64,000 bases of DNA from Polynucleobacter arcticus (GTDB taxonomy: Bacteria > Pseudomonadota > Gammaproteobacteria > Burkholderiales > Burkholderiaceae), in contig NZ_CP028940.1 in assembly GCF_013307205.1 (NCBI RefSeq), positions 1-64,000 on the forward strand. Reading direction: 5' to 3'. The translations under genes and the position numbers were made by a program. The notes beneath the pieces are model-generated. The model saw only the letters and a program-made list of their open reading frames with translations, ran no database searches and had not been told where the DNA came from. This document shows positions 1 through 12,760 of this stretch, piece after piece (positions within the stretch are counted from its first letter, which is position 1; every line of letters begins with the position of its first letter).

Positions 1-2
1 TT

Positions 3-1388
3 AGCCCACTGAGGTTTTGGGATGACGCACTAGGTATGCTGGCGCGCGAACTCTCCCCACAGCAATTTAAGACCTGGATACAACCACTAAATCTGGTTTC
101 TTATGAAGAAAGTGAGCAATCACTCATCATAGGAGCCCCTAACAGATTTAAGCTTGATTGGATTAAGAAGACTTTCGCAGATCGCTTTCAAGAGATGGCG
201 GACCAATATTTTGGTAGCCCAGTCACATTAAACTTCGTACTTAGTGTTGAGGGTGCGACCACCCCAACAGCACAAACCGTTGCCCCCCAAGAAAAGGTTG
301 AATCCCAAGAGGCGTTGGTTAGTCTGGACACCACCTCCACAGAGGAGCAGGCTTTTGAGATTGAGGATCACTCTAAACTCAACCCGAACCTAACTTTTGA
401 AACATTTGTAACTGGTAAAGCCAATCAGTTAGCCAGAGCTGCATCCATTCAGGTTGCCCATAATCCAGGCACCTCATACAACCCCATGTTTCTGTATGGG
501 GGTGTTGGTCTTGGTAAGACACACCTAATACATGCAATCGGAAACCACCTTTTAAAAGAAAAACCTAACGCTCGGATCCGCTATATCCATGCTGAGCAGT
601 ATGTTTCGGACGTGGTTAGGGCATATCAACAAAAAGCATTTGATCGCTTTAAGCGTTACTACCACTCGCTTGACCTGCTTCTCATTGACGATATTCAGTT
701 TTTTAGCGGGAAATCGAGAACCCAGGAAGAGTTTTTCTATGCCTTCGAGGCGCTTTTAAGTAACAAGGCTCAAGTCATTATTACTAGCGACACGTACCCC
801 AAAGAGATGGCTGGTATTGATGATCGTTTGATTTCTCGGTTTGACTCTGGCCTTACTGTAGCCATTGAACCCCCAGAGCTCGAGATGAGGGTAGCCATCC
901 TAATGAAAAAAGCGCTTAGCGAGGGAATCCCCATGAGTGAGGATGTTGCTTTCTTTGTGGCGAAACACCTCCGGTCCAATGTGAGAGAGTTGGAGGGGGC
1001 GCTCAGGAAGATTTTGGCGTTTGTGCGCTTCCACGGCAAAGAGGTCACGATTGATGTGGCTCGAGTAGCCCTAAAAGACCTACTTTCAATTCAAAACCGA
1101 CAGATTTCAGTTGATAACATCCAGAAAGCGGTGGCCGATTTTTACAGTATTAAGGTTGCGGACATGTACTCCAAAAAGCGTCCAGCAAATATTGCTCGTC
1201 CACGTCAAATTGCGATGTTTATGGCCAAAGAGTTGACCCAAAAGAGTCTTCCAGAGATTGGTGAGCTATTTGGTGGACGTGATCACACCACTGTTTTACA
1301 TGCAGTTCGGAAGATTAGTGAAGAGCGCTCCCGTGATGGTCAACTTAACCATGAAATTCATGTTATTGAGCAAACACTGAAATCTTAA
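3..1388 (+). CDS. dnaA: Chromosomal replication initiator DnaA (5' end cut by window)
   Basis: DnaA is the AAA+ initiator that binds DnaA boxes at oriC, melts the origin and loads the helicase. The reading frame is open to the window edge. Codons before the first ATG (position 36) read [11 protein letters not shown], matching domain I of DnaA with its conserved Trp, so the true start lies upstream and the ATG at 36 is internal. Counting from that Met, domain I runs to about residue 70, followed by a low-complexity linker. The Walker A motif GGVGLGKT is near residue 155, Walker [11 protein letters not shown] near 213, and the domain IV DNA-binding signature [15 protein letters not shown] is near the C-terminus. 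The gene is followed by a DnaA-box-rich gap and dnaN, the standard origin arrangement. The identity is certain; only the start is missing. Confidence 0.97.
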   Translation, partial: SPLRFWDDALGMLARELSPQQFKTWIQPLNLVSYEESEQSLIIGAPNRFKLDWIKKTFADRFQEMADQYFGSPVTLNFVLSVEGATTPTAQTVAPQEKVESQEALVSLDTTSTEEQAFEIEDHSKLNPNLTFETFVTGKANQLARAASIQVAHNPGTSYNPMFLYGGVGLGKTHLIHAIGNHLLKEKPNARIRYIHAEQYVSDVVRAYQQKAFDRFKRYYHSLDLLLIDDIQFFSGKSRTQEEFFYAFEALLSNKAQVIITSDTYPKEMAGIDDRLISRFDSGLTVAIEPPELEMRVAILMKKALSEGIPMSEDVAFFVAKHLRSNVRELEGALRKILAFVRFHGKEVTIDVARVALKDLLSIQNRQISVDNIQKAVADFYSIKVADMYSKKRPANIARPRQIAMFMAKELTQKSLPEIGELFGGRDHTTVLHAVRKISEERSRDGQLNHEIHVIEQTLKS

Positions 1389-1653
1389 GTCTTTTGCCTG
1401 TGGATAAGGCTGTTGATAGCTTAATGAACAACTTTGGGGATAGTGTGTGGATAAGTTGTGGAAATCTTGTGCTTCATGCAAAAATAGGGTGTTGATAAAA
1501 AGTTATCCAATATTTATGCAGCGCTTATACAAAAGTTTTCCACAGAGTTTTTCAGTTTTAGTGGGTTGTTTTATATAGAGTTTTTGACTTATCCACCGAA
1601 ATAACGAGCCTTATTACTACTACTAATAAGATATATACAAGGATTTAAAAGCA
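1389..1653. other. oriC: Probable replication origin oriC (dnaA-dnaN intergenic)
   Basis: This 265-base gap between dnaA and dnaN holds a cluster of DnaA boxes. Two are perfect on the minus strand (TGTGGATAA at 1400-1408 and 1446-1454). Near matches lie at 1490-1498 (TGTTGATAA), 1503-1511 (TTATCCAAT), 1536-1544 (TTTTCCACA) and 1589-1597 (TTATCCACC). The right side, from about 1560 to 1645, is AT-rich and could be the unwinding element. Position and box density make this the likely origin. A GC-skew plot or marker-frequency data would settle it. Confidence 0.85.
1611..1628 (-). other. DnaA-trio-like repeat next to a DnaA box
   Basis: The minus strand read 5' to 3' is TAT TAG TAG TAG TAA TAA. 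It lies 13 bases from the DnaA box at 1589-1597, and read 3' to 5' away from the box it gives AAT AAT GAT GAT GAT TAT. This is the pattern of the DnaA-trio element described for Bacillus subtilis, where DnaA engages repeated trinucleotides on one strand to open the origin. The repeat is seen directly; its function here is inferred. Confidence 0.6.
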
Positions 1654-2769
1654 ATGCAACTCGTAAATACTTCACGTGACAGTTTGTTAAAACCACTTCA
1701 AGTTGTTAGTGGCATTGTTGAACGTCGTCATACCTTGCCCATCCTGGCAAACTTATTACTTAAGAAGCAGGGCGACAAGGTATCTTTTATCTCCACTGAT
1801 ATTGAAATTCAAATAACAACTAATGCCAGTTTTGGGGTTGGTGAGGAGGATGTCACCACTACCGTGGCTGCAAGAAAGCTGTTAGACATTTTGCGCGCCC
1901 TCCCCGAAGGGCCGGTTTCACTCAATCTGAAAGACAGTAAATTGGTTGTTCAGAGCGGTAAAAGTCGCTTTTCTTTGCAAACCCTATCAGCTACAGAGTT
2001 CCCTGTAATGCAAAGTGTTGGTGAGGTTACGGCGAATTGGAAGATGACTCAAAAAAGTTTTCGTCAATTAGTTAGCCAAACTCATTTTGCAATGGCGCAG
2101 CAAGATATTCGTTATTACCTCAATGGTATGTTGTTGGTTATTGAGGGCAAACAAGTCATTGCTGTTGCAACAGATGGTCATCGTTTGGCATACTCCCAGG
2201 TTGAGTTAATGGAAGCTCCCATAGGTTCCGGACAAAGGCAGGAAATCATTATTCCTCGCAAGACCATTCTTGAATGTCAACACTTGCTAGAAGATTCTGA
2301 TGAGATGTTGGAAATAAGTCTTACAGCTAATCAGGTTAAATTTACATTTGGTGATATTGAGTTGATCTCAAAATTAGTAGAGGGTAAGTTTCCTGATTTC
2401 CAAAGAGTAATACCTAAAGGGCATAAAAATTCACTGGTGGTTGGGCGTGATGTGTTGCAATCAGCACTTCAGCGCGCCGCCATTTTGACAACCGATAAAT
2501 TTAAGGGTGTACGTTTTTCTTTGTCACCTAACCGAATTACTGTTCAATCGACCAACGCCGAACAAGAAGAAGCCCAAGAAGAAATTGAAACTGAATACAG
2601 TGGCGATACTGTTGAAATTGGTTTCAATGTGAGTTATTTGTTAGATGTCTTAGCAAACTTAAAGAATGAAAAAATTCAAATTAGTTTAGGTGATGCCAAT
2701 AGTAGCGCGGTTGTTACTCTTCCTGGTTCCGAAGACTTCAAGTATGTTGTGATGCCAATGCGTATTTAA
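1654..2769 (+). CDS. dnaN: DNA polymerase III beta subunit (sliding clamp)
   Basis: DnaN forms the ring-shaped dimer that tethers DNA polymerase III to DNA and serves as a docking platform for repair proteins and Hda-type regulators. The 371-residue product has the usual bacterial length (366 in E. coli) and three clamp domains. The N-terminus MQLVNTSRDSLLKPLQVVSG and the C-terminal VVMPMRI are typical. The ATG at 1654 is preceded by AAGG about ten bases upstream. The gene follows the origin and is 11 bases from gyrB, so dnaN and gyrB are probably co-transcribed. Confidence 0.98.
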   Translation: MQLVNTSRDSLLKPLQVVSGIVERRHTLPILANLLLKKQGDKVSFISTDIEIQITTNASFGVGEEDVTTTVAARKLLDILRALPEGPVSLNLKDSKLVVQSGKSRFSLQTLSATEFPVMQSVGEVTANWKMTQKSFRQLVSQTHFAMAQQDIRYYLNGMLLVIEGKQVIAVATDGHRLAYSQVELMEAPIGSGQRQEIIIPRKTILECQHLLEDSDEMLEISLTANQVKFTFGDIELISKLVEGKFPDFQRVIPKGHKNSLVVGRDVLQSALQRAAILTTDKFKGVRFSLSPNRITVQSTNAEQEEAQEEIETEYSGDTVEIGFNVSYLLDVLANLKNEKIQISLGDANSSAVVTLPGSEDFKYVVMPMRI

Positions 2770-2774
2770 TTTAG

Positions 2775-5279
<2,505 letters not shown>

Positions 5280-5283
5280 TTAA

Positions 5284-5778
5284 ATGAGTAAAAAGAAATT
5301 AGTGGCGCCAAAAATTGATCGGTCTCGTATCGCGGTGAAATCATCCCCTATTCATGGCAAGGGTGTTTTTGTCGCGAAGCCGATTAAAAAAGGCGATGCC
5401 ATTATTGAATACAAGGGCGAGCGCATTAGTTGGAAGTTGGCGGAAAAGCGTCACCCACATGACCCAAAAGATCCGAACCACACCTTCTACTTCTCTCTCG
5501 AAGATGGTCGCTGTATTGATGCTAAGTACGGTGGGAATGCTGCACGCTGGATTAATCACTCTTGTAAACCAAGTTGTGAAACACGAGAAGATGAATTTGA
5601 TGGTAAGCCCCGTGTATTTATTTATGCGAAACGCGATTTAAAGTTGGGTGAGGAGCTTTTCTACGACTATTCCCTTGGGGTCGAGGGCCGCATTACAAAG
5701 CAAATGAAGAAAGATTATGAGTGTCGTTGTGGTGCAAAAAAGTGTCGCGGCACAATGCTTTCCCTTGACGGTAAATAA
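5284..5778 (+). CDS. SET-domain protein, putative protein lysine methyltransferase
   Basis: The 164-residue protein is a compact bacterial SET domain. The N-terminal GKGVFVAKPIKKGDAIIEYKG matches SET motif I. WINHSCKPSC (about residues 97-106) contains the NHSC S-adenosylmethionine and knot motif. EELFYDYSL (about 122-130) carries the catalytic-pocket Tyr. The tail CRCGAKKCRG is a post-SET zinc motif with the preceding SET cysteine. Such proteins methylate lysines using S-adenosylmethionine, but the substrate cannot be read from sequence. The gene starts 4 bases after gyrB and is probably translated from the same message. Whether it acts on gyrase, a ribosomal protein or a nucleoid protein is unknown. 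Confidence 0.88.
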   Translation: MSKKKLVAPKIDRSRIAVKSSPIHGKGVFVAKPIKKGDAIIEYKGERISWKLAEKRHPHDPKDPNHTFYFSLEDGRCIDAKYGGNAARWINHSCKPSCETREDEFDGKPRVFIYAKRDLKLGEELFYDYSLGVEGRITKQMKKDYECRCGAKKCRGTMLSLDGK

Positions 5779-5787
5779 TTTTTTAAA

Positions 5788-6006
5788 ATGGTGTTTGTTA
5801 GTATTCAGGACCTAGAGGCCGCCATTAACTACTGGCGCGGCCAATCCCCGGCAGTTGGTGAGGAGCTGCATCTATGTCCGGAGGCTGCAGCGCTCGCAAA
5901 GCCTTATGCCTTGATGATTGTTCAGGGTGCCCAAAGAGTTCCTATGGATGTATTGGATGAGGCAGCCAAATTAGCCATTCAAGGTTATCTCAAAATAAGT
6001 AAATGA
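5788..6006 (+). CDS. Small conserved protein, DUF3717-like
   Basis: The 72-residue product begins MVFVSIQDLEAAINYWRGQ and continues with an Ala/Leu-rich segment containing LCPEAAALAKPYALMI. I recognise this pattern (xxDLEAAINYWR...LCPEAxALAxPYALMI) as the DUF3717 family of Burkholderiales, whose function is unknown. There is no signal peptide or membrane segment. It starts 9 bases after the SET gene and likely ends the dnaN-gyrB-SET transcript. The family assignment is from memory of the pattern. Confidence 0.75.
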   Translation: MVFVSIQDLEAAINYWRGQSPAVGEELHLCPEAAALAKPYALMIVQGAQRVPMDVLDEAAKLAIQGYLKISK

Positions 6007-6099
6007 GTTAGACCACACCCCTTAGTTTTTTATAAATAATCATTTAAATCAACGACTTACAATATAAACTATTAATATACTTGATCTCTTGGCATATTT

Positions 6100-6113
6100 G
6101 TTTCACGTGAAAC
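6100..6113. promoter_or_regulatory. parS: parS site over the mnmG promoter
   Basis: GTTTCACGTGAAAC is a perfect 14-base palindrome that matches the core of the universal parS consensus TGTTTCACGTGAAACA; position 6099 is T rather than the flanking T of the full 16-mer plus A at the other end, where a C is present. ParB binds parS and spreads from it. The site overlaps the candidate -35 hexamer of the mnmG promoter and is about 2.7 kb before parA. Confidence 0.88.
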
Positions 6114-6130
6114 CTACAAAATGCTATGAT
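6102..6130 (+). promoter_or_regulatory. Candidate promoter of mnmG-rsmG-parA-parB
   Basis: TTCACG (6102-6107) lies 17 bases before TATGAT (6125-6130), and the -10 box is extended by an upstream TG (TGCTATGAT). Transcription would start near 6137, and mnmG starts at 6154 after a GAGG ribosome site. The -35 box sits inside the parS palindrome, so ParB occupancy could affect this promoter. Confidence 0.5.
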
Positions 6131-6153
6131 CATCGCCCTATCTGAGGCAAATC

Positions 6154-8082
6154 ATGCGCTATTCAAAGAACTTCGATGTCATTGTTGTCGGCGGCGGTCA
6201 CGCTGGAACTGAGGCCGCCCTTGCGGCTGCGCGCATGGGATGCGACACCCTACTAATTACCCACAGCATTGAGAGCTTGGGTGCTATGAGCTGCAACCCC
6301 TCAATTGGCGGTATTGGTAAGGGCCACCTGGTTAAAGAAATCGACGCTATGGGCGGCGCTATGGCAGCTGCTACCGATGAAGCGGGTATTCAGTTTAGGA
6401 TCCTTAACTCAAGCAAGGGTCCAGCTGTTCGTGCGACTCGTGCCCAGGGCGATCGGGTTTTGTATAAGGCGGCTATCCGTCGACGCTTAGAAAACCAAGA
6501 GAACCTCACCCTGTTTCAGGCTGCGGTGGATGATTTGTTGGTTCAGGGTGACGAGGTTCAGGGTGTGGTTACCCAAATGGGTCTAAAGTTTATGGCCAAG
6601 AAGGTGGTGCTTACAGCTGGCACCTTCTTAGATGGAAAGATTCATGTAGGTTTAAATAATCATGCTGGTGGTCGTGCTGGAGACCCTGCTGCAATTTCCC
6701 TATCCGCCAGGTTAAAAGAGCTAAAGCTCCCTCAGGGAAGATTAAAGACCGGAACCCCGCCACGCATTGATGGCCGAACGATTGATTTCTCGGTCATGCT
6801 TGAGCAACCCGGTGATTTGGATCCCGTACCTGTTTTCTCTTATTTGGGCCGTCCAGAGCAACATCCAAAACAAGTGCCCTGTTGGATTTCACACACCAAT
6901 GAACAAACGCATGACATTATTCGGGGCGGCTTGGATCGCTCTCCAATGTACACGGGCGTTATCGAGGGTGTTGGTCCGCGCTACTGCCCCTCTATCGAAG
7001 ACAAAATTCATCGCTTTGCTTCCAGAAACAGCCACCAAATTTTCCTAGAGCCTGAGGGCTTAACAACAAATGAGTTTTACCCAAACGGTATTTCTACCAG
7101 CCTTCCATTTGACGTCCAGTGGAGCTTAGTGCGCAGTATTCGAGGCCTTGAGTCTGCGGTGATTGTTCGCCCAGGCTACGCCATTGAATATGATTTCTTT
7201 GATCCACGCCATTTACGCCATAGTTTAGAGACCAAAGCAATTGCAGGGCTTTATTTTGCGGGCCAGATTAATGGCACAACTGGCTACGAGGAGGCTGCGG
7301 CTCAGGGTATGCTGGCTGGTATTAACGCAGGCTTATCGGCTCAGGGCAAGGCGCCTTGGTTGCCTAAGCGTAGCGAGTCTTATATTGGTGTTTTGGTGGA
7401 CGACCTCATTACTTTGGGTGTCCAGGAGCCTTATCGGATGTTTACCAGCCGGGCGGAATATCGCTTAAGTCTGCGTGAAGATAATGCTGATCTGCGCCTA
7501 ACCACTATTGGTCGTGAGCTTGGTTTAGTGGGTGATTACCGTTGGAACACTTTCTGCAGGAAGCAGGAGGCTGTTTCACGTGAAACATCTCGCTTACAGG
7601 AGATTTGGATTGGTCCAAAACATGAGTCAGCCAATGCTGTTTCAGAGCTTTTGGGCCAGGATTTATCACACGAATGTAGCTTAGCCGACCTTCTGAGGCG
7701 CCCAGGCGTAACTTATGGCGCTGTTACCGGCCTGGCGGATGGTCTATGGTCACCAGGAACGCTGGACGATGATCTGGGTTTAGCGCAGCAAATTAGTGAT
7801 CAGGTAGAAATTTCTATTAAATATCAGGGTTATATAGATAGGCAGGCACTTGAGATTGCTCGGCAAGAGCATAACGAGAATTTCCCCCTGTCAGAGGCCT
7901 TGGATTACAACCAGGTTCTAGGTTTATCCAAAGAGGTGCAGCAAAAACTCAATTTGCATAAGCCTGGCACTTTAGGCCAAGCAGGCAGAATTTCCGGCGT
8001 TACCCCTGCGGCCCTCTCTTTGCTGCTAGTCCATCTTAAAAAGGGCTTAGGGCGCACTCAAGAAGAAGTCCATGAGCAGTGA
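6154..8082 (+). CDS. mnmG: tRNA uridine-5-carboxymethylaminomethyl modification enzyme MnmG (GidA)
   Basis: MnmG is the FAD- and NADH-dependent partner of MnmE. Together they add the (carboxymethyl)aminomethyl group to U34 of tRNAs that read NNA/NNG codons. The FAD dinucleotide fold [17 protein letters not shown] is at about residues 12-28, and [19 protein letters not shown], the second family signature, lies near residue 50. The 642-residue length fits the family (629 in E. coli). The start is supported by GAGG upstream. A perfect parS palindrome lies inside the coding sequence at 7572-7587. The stop overlaps the start of rsmG by 11 bases. Confidence 0.98.
   Translation: MRYSKNFDVIVVGGGHAGTEAALAAARMGCDTLLITHSIESLGAMSCNPSIGGIGKGHLVKEIDAMGGAMAAATDEAGIQFRILNSSKGPAVRATRAQGDRVLYKAAIRRRLENQENLTLFQAAVDDLLVQGDEVQGVVTQMGLKFMAKKVVLTAGTFLDGKIHVGLNNHAGGRAGDPAAISLSARLKELKLPQGRLKTGTPPRIDGRTIDFSVMLEQPGDLDPVPVFSYLGRPEQHPKQVPCWISHTNEQTHDIIRGGLDRSPMYTGVIEGVGPRYCPSIEDKIHRFASRNSHQIFLEPEGLTTNEFYPNGISTSLPFDVQWSLVRSIRGLESAVIVRPGYAIEYDFFDPRHLRHSLETKAIAGLYFAGQINGTTGYEEAAAQGMLAGINAGLSAQGKAPWLPKRSESYIGVLVDDLITLGVQEPYRMFTSRAEYRLSLREDNADLRLTTIGRELGLVGDYRWNTFCRKQEAVSRETSRLQEIWIGPKHESANAVSELLGQDLSHECSLADLLRRPGVTYGAVTGLADGLWSPGTLDDDLGLAQQISDQVEISIKYQGYIDRQALEIARQEHNENFPLSEALDYNQVLGLSKEVQQKLNLHKPGTLGQAGRISGVTPAALSLLLVHLKKGLGRTQEEVHEQ
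7572..7587. promoter_or_regulatory. parS: parS site inside mnmG
   Basis: TGTTTCACGTGAAACA is a perfect 16-base match to the universal parS consensus. It is embedded in the mnmG reading frame, where it encodes part of the peptide AVSRETS. It lies about 1.2 kb before parA and 1.8 kb before parB, so it is a likely ParB nucleation site. Confidence 0.93.
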
Positions 8083-8734
8083 CTTGGTGTCCTTGGGGAT
8101 TGAGGGCTTAGGCCTCAATCTCAGTCCAGCCAATATTCTTGATTTAGAGCTCTTTTTACAGGAAATGAGTCGCTGGAACCGGGTCCACAACTTGACTGCA
8201 ATCGAGGGTGAGGCAAACTCGGTCCGTCTGCATCTAATTGATTCTATTACAGTTTTACCAGTAATGCGCCAATTTTTGGGTTTGCAAAATCCCAAAATCG
8301 CAGACCTTGGGTCGGGCGGCGGATTACCCGCAATCCCGATTGCCATCCTGCAACCAGAGTGGCGCTTGACTTTGATTGAGGCTATACGTAAAAAAACGGC
8401 ATTTTTGCAGCATGTGCGCGGTAAGTTGGGTTTAAAGAATATCGAAGTTTTAAGTGAGCGCGTTGAAGCAGTGGCTAAATCACAACCTGGACAGTTTGAT
8501 GCGGTGATCTCAAGGGCGTTTACCAACCTTGCCCATTTTCTAGAGCTCTCCCTCCCCCTTCTTAAGCCTGATGGTCTGATATTTGCAATGAAAGCAAGAC
8601 GGGCCAACGAAGAGCTTCAGGATGTTTGTATGGACGACTGGCGACTGGTAGCAGATGAGCCTTTGCAGATTCCAAATTTGGTGGTTGAAAGACGGCTTTT
8701 AGTCTTATCCCCCGTGAGAAAATTACCCCTTTAA
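8072..8734 (+). CDS. rsmG: 16S rRNA (guanine-N7)-methyltransferase RsmG (GidB)
   Basis: RsmG methylates G527 of 16S rRNA, and its loss gives low-level streptomycin resistance in many bacteria. The 220-residue protein shows [11 protein letters not shown] in the N-terminal helical part and the S-adenosylmethionine motif [16 protein letters not shown] near residue 80, followed by [13 protein letters not shown]. It overlaps the end of mnmG by 11 bases, which suggests translational coupling, and precedes parA by 23 bases. The order mnmG-rsmG-parA-parB is conserved in many bacteria. Confidence 0.96.
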   Translation: MSSDLVSLGIEGLGLNLSPANILDLELFLQEMSRWNRVHNLTAIEGEANSVRLHLIDSITVLPVMRQFLGLQNPKIADLGSGGGLPAIPIAILQPEWRLTLIEAIRKKTAFLQHVRGKLGLKNIEVLSERVEAVAKSQPGQFDAVISRAFTNLAHFLELSLPLLKPDGLIFAMKARRANEELQDVCMDDWRLVADEPLQIPNLVVERRLLVLSPVRKLPL

Positions 8735-8757
8735 AGCAGGGCTTATTAAGAAAAATT

Positions 8758-9528
8758 ATGGCCAAAATATTTTGCATTGCAAACCAAAAAGGCGGGGTTG
8801 GAAAAACCACTACCGCTGTTAATTTGGCCGCCGGTTTGGCTGGGCATCAACAACGTGTGCTGTTGGTGGATTTAGATCCACAAGGTAACGCTACTATGGG
8901 CTCTGGAATTGAAAAAGCGGACCTCAATAGCACGGTGTATCAAGTCTTAATTGGCCTTTCATCAGTGAAGGAATCTGCGCTTCGATGCGAGAGTTCTGGC
9001 TATGACGTGTTGCCCGCAAATCGCGATTTAGCTGGTGCAGAAATTGAGTTGGTGGATTTAGATTCTCGTGAACAAAGATTGAAAGACGCGCTTGCTCTTG
9101 TTGCGAATGACTATGATTTTATTTTGATTGACTGCCCTCCTGCACTATCTTTATTAACCTTGAATGGATTGTGTGCGGCGAACGGTGTGATTGTGCCAAT
9201 GCAGTGTGAATATTTCGCATTAGAAGGTTTGTCAGATTTGGTGAACACCATCAAACAGGTCCATGCAAATTTAAATCCGGATTTAGTGATCATTGGTTTG
9301 TTGCGTGTGATGTTTGATGCGCGCATGACACTGCAACAGCAAGTTTCCGATCAGCTGCTCGAGCATTTTGGTGACAAGGTGTTTAAGAGCATCATTCCTC
9401 GCAATGTCCGATTGGCTGAAGCCCCGTCCTATGGGCTTCCTGGGGTGGCTTTTGATAGGTCATCGCGAGGCGCTAAAGCATACCTAGAGTTTGGTGCGGA
9501 GATGATTGAGCGCATTCAAAAAATGTAA
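8758..9528 (+). CDS. parA: Chromosome partitioning ATPase ParA (Soj)
   Basis: ParA is a nucleoid-bound ATPase that moves ParB-parS complexes and so segregates origins. The deviant Walker A motif KGGVGKTTTAVNLAAG is at about residues 10-25, with the signature Lys of this family. LLVDLDPQGNATMGSG follows (A' motif) and FILIDCPPALSLLTLNGL near residue 120 is Walker B. The 256-residue length and the absence of an N-terminal helix-turn-helix identify a chromosomal Soj-type ParA rather than a plasmid type Ia protein. parB follows after 18 bases. Confidence 0.97.
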   Translation: MAKIFCIANQKGGVGKTTTAVNLAAGLAGHQQRVLLVDLDPQGNATMGSGIEKADLNSTVYQVLIGLSSVKESALRCESSGYDVLPANRDLAGAEIELVDLDSREQRLKDALALVANDYDFILIDCPPALSLLTLNGLCAANGVIVPMQCEYFALEGLSDLVNTIKQVHANLNPDLVIIGLLRVMFDARMTLQQQVSDQLLEHFGDKVFKSIIPRNVRLAEAPSYGLPGVAFDRSSRGAKAYLEFGAEMIERIQKM

Positions 9529-9546
9529 AACCGAGGAACAAAAATT

Positions 9547-10434
9547 ATGGTTGTAATAAAGAAAAAAGGTTTGGGTCGCGGGTTGGAGGCATTGCTCGGT
9601 GACAAGGCGCAAAAAGAGACCGCAGCTGAAATTCATCGGTTGCCACTCACGGCATTGCAAGCTGGCAAATATCAGCCCCGTCAAAAAATGGAAGCGGGTG
9701 CATTACAAGAGCTGGCTGAAAGTATCCGTGAGCAAGGAGTAATGCAACCACTATTGGTGCGCTTGGTGTCTCCTGGAAAATACGAAATTATTGCGGGCGA
9801 GCGTCGCTTTCGTGCGGCTACATTAGCCGGCCTAAAAGAGGTGCCTGTTTTAGTTTCTGAAGCAAACGATCAAGTTGCCGCTGCAATGGCCTTAGTCGAG
9901 AACATGCAGCGCGAAGATTTGAATCCGCTAGAGGAGTCACAAGGCTTAGCAAGATTAATAGAAGAATTTGGCTTTACGCACGAGCAGGCAGCAAAAGCAG
10001 TGGGTAAATCGCGTAGTGCTGTAACGAATTTATTGCGTTTAAACCAACTTGCAAAAACAGTGCAAGCGATGCTTTTAGCGGGCGATATTGACATGGGACA
10101 TGCGCGCGCTTTGTTGCCATTGCCTGGAGCAAGTCAGGTTGCCCTGGCGCAAAGAATTGCAGCCCAAGGCCTATCAGTTCGCGAAGCCGAGAGGATGTCT
10201 GCTGCTTTAGCACTTGCTGGCGGCCAGATTGGGGACAAAAAAACTAAAACTCGGGTGGAGGGTGGTTCGCCAAGCCATGATGCAGATATGCAACGCTTAA
10301 CTCGGGAAATCGCTGATTTAATAGGCCTAAATGCGGAATTTAAACTTAAAGGTAGGGGCGGCGAGCTTAGAATCCGCTTTAGCCAATTTGATGAGTTAGA
10401 TTCTTTGTTAAAAAAGCTGGGCGTCGAGGCTTAA
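9547..10434 (+). CDS. parB: Chromosome partitioning protein ParB (Spo0J)
   Basis: ParB is a CTP-dependent clamp that loads at parS and slides along DNA. The N-terminal [14 protein letters not shown] is the ParA-interacting motif. The CTP-binding [13 protein letters not shown] lies near residue 85, [16 protein letters not shown] near 118, and the helix-turn-helix ([20 protein letters not shown]) around 143-162. The C-terminal dimerisation part is at about 245-295. Two parS palindromes lie upstream at 6100 and 7572. The 295-residue length is usual. The atp operon begins 68 bases downstream. Confidence 0.97.
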   Translation: MVVIKKKGLGRGLEALLGDKAQKETAAEIHRLPLTALQAGKYQPRQKMEAGALQELAESIREQGVMQPLLVRLVSPGKYEIIAGERRFRAATLAGLKEVPVLVSEANDQVAAAMALVENMQREDLNPLEESQGLARLIEEFGFTHEQAAKAVGKSRSAVTNLLRLNQLAKTVQAMLLAGDIDMGHARALLPLPGASQVALAQRIAAQGLSVREAERMSAALALAGGQIGDKKTKTRVEGGSPSHDADMQRLTREIADLIGLNAEFKLKGRGGELRIRFSQFDELDSLLKKLGVEA

Positions 10435-10461
10435 AAGCCATCGGAAACGACCCTAAAACAT

Positions 10462-10489
10462 TTGACCTACTGCAGTGCACACATTAAAC
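10462..10489 (+). promoter_or_regulatory. Candidate atp operon promoter
   Basis: TTGACC (10462-10467) lies 16 bases before TTAAAC (10484-10489), in the gap between parB and atpI. The -35 is good and the -10 is weak. No other convincing promoter is visible in the gap. Confidence 0.35.
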
Positions 10490-10502
10490 TCTCGGAGCTA
10501 AA

Positions 10503-10997
10503 TTGATTCCTCAAAAAGATCGATTTTCCGAGAGTAATGACTGGGATGAGCCTGAAGAAGAGGTATATCGGGTATTCAGTAAGGAGGAGATGGCGGCGCT
10601 GCAAGCTAGTAATGCCACTAAACACCCTATCCTGTCGCCTTGGAGAATTTTGGTCGCACAAGTGGGTGTTACCGCACTCAGTATGGTGATTTGGTCGATT
10701 TTTGGGGAGCCGGTAGGAGTAAGCGTTTATACTCAGTCGGCCTTTTTAGGTGGTTTAATAAGCGTCCTGCCTTCAGCCCTGTTTTTAACTAGGTTGGAGT
10801 TAGCAAAAAAAACGCAGATATTGAATCCAGGAAATTATTTAGCAGCATTGGTTTCGGGCGAATTCATCAAAATCGTCGTTACTTTGATGCTGTTTTTAGG
10901 GGTTGCATATTTGATCCCGGGCGTACTTTGGGTCCCTTTGTTGGTGACTTACGTGCTTGCCCTTAAGTGTGTTTGGCTAGCGTGGTTGTGGCGCTAA
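10503..10997 (+). CDS. atpI: ATP synthase protein I
   Basis: AtpI is a small membrane protein that helps assemble the c-ring of the ATP synthase and is not part of the finished enzyme. The 164-residue product has a charged N-terminal tail of about 45 residues, then four hydrophobic segments at roughly 46-66, 75-96, 114-134 and 138-158. The start is taken as TTG at 10503 because CGGAG lies five bases upstream; the next in-frame Met is about 30 codons on. It is the first gene of the atp cluster and lies 39 bases before atpB. Confidence 0.82.
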   Translation: MIPQKDRFSESNDWDEPEEEVYRVFSKEEMAALQASNATKHPILSPWRILVAQVGVTALSMVIWSIFGEPVGVSVYTQSAFLGGLISVLPSALFLTRLELAKKTQILNPGNYLAALVSGEFIKIVVTLMLFLGVAYLIPGVLWVPLLVTYVLALKCVWLAWLWR

Positions 10998-11033
10998 GGG
11001 TATTAAATGAGATTGAACCAAAGGACTAGTTAA

Positions 11034-11912
<879 letters not shown>

Positions 11913-11928
11913 GATTTTTCATTTTTAA

Positions 11929-12225
<297 letters not shown>

Positions 12226-12288
12226 TTGTTTTGGCGTGGATGACCACCGGGTCATCCAACCGTTCTCAACAATACTGAAAGGAATATC

Positions 12289-12759
12289 GTGAATCTGAAC
12301 GCGACCCTATTCGCGCAAATGATCGTTTTCTTCGTCTTATGGTGGGTTGTTGCACGCTTTGTGTGGCCGCCGCTAGTTAAGGCGTTAGATGAGCGTTCAA
12401 GCAAAATTGCCGATGGCTTAGCTGCTGCCGAGCGTGGCAAAGAAGCGCTCGCTTTGGCAAGCAATGAAGCTGAGCAAGAATTAAATAAAGCACGCCAAGA
12501 GGGTGTACAGCGTGTTGCGGAAGCTGAAAAACGTGCACAAATGTCAGCTGAAGAAATTCGAGCTAACGCACAAGCTGAAGCCACTCGAATCATTTCTCAA
12601 GCACAACAAGATGCGGCTCAACAAGTTACTCGCGCACGTGAAGTATTACGCGCTGAGGTTGCCGTGCTTGCTGTTAAAGGCGCCGAGCAAATTTTGCGTC
12701 GTGAAGTTGATGCAAAAGCGCACGGCCAGTTACTTGACCAACTAAAGGCAGAACTTTGA
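12289..12759 (+). CDS. atpF: ATP synthase Fo subunit b
   Basis: Subunit b is the peripheral stalk that holds F1 against the rotation. The 156-residue protein has one N-terminal membrane helix (about residues 8-27, including [19 protein letters not shown]) followed by a long charged Ala/Glu-rich coiled coil, exactly the E. coli length. The start is GTG at 12289, preceded by AAGGA with good spacing. The stop is one base before the atpH start, so the two are likely translationally coupled. Confidence 0.96.
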   Translation: MNLNATLFAQMIVFFVLWWVVARFVWPPLVKALDERSSKIADGLAAAERGKEALALASNEAEQELNKARQEGVQRVAEAEKRAQMSAEEIRANAQAEATRIISQAQQDAAQQVTRAREVLRAEVAVLAVKGAEQILRREVDAKAHGQLLDQLKAEL

Positions 12760-12760
12760 T

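Noticed and set aside
1671..1680. CACGTG-containing stretch in dnaN that resembles parS
   Set aside because: Only the central bases match; the flanks are not palindromic (TTCACGTGAC).
8047..8607. 186-codon minus-strand frame over rsmG
   Set aside because: It is antisense to a certain gene and has no recognisable features.
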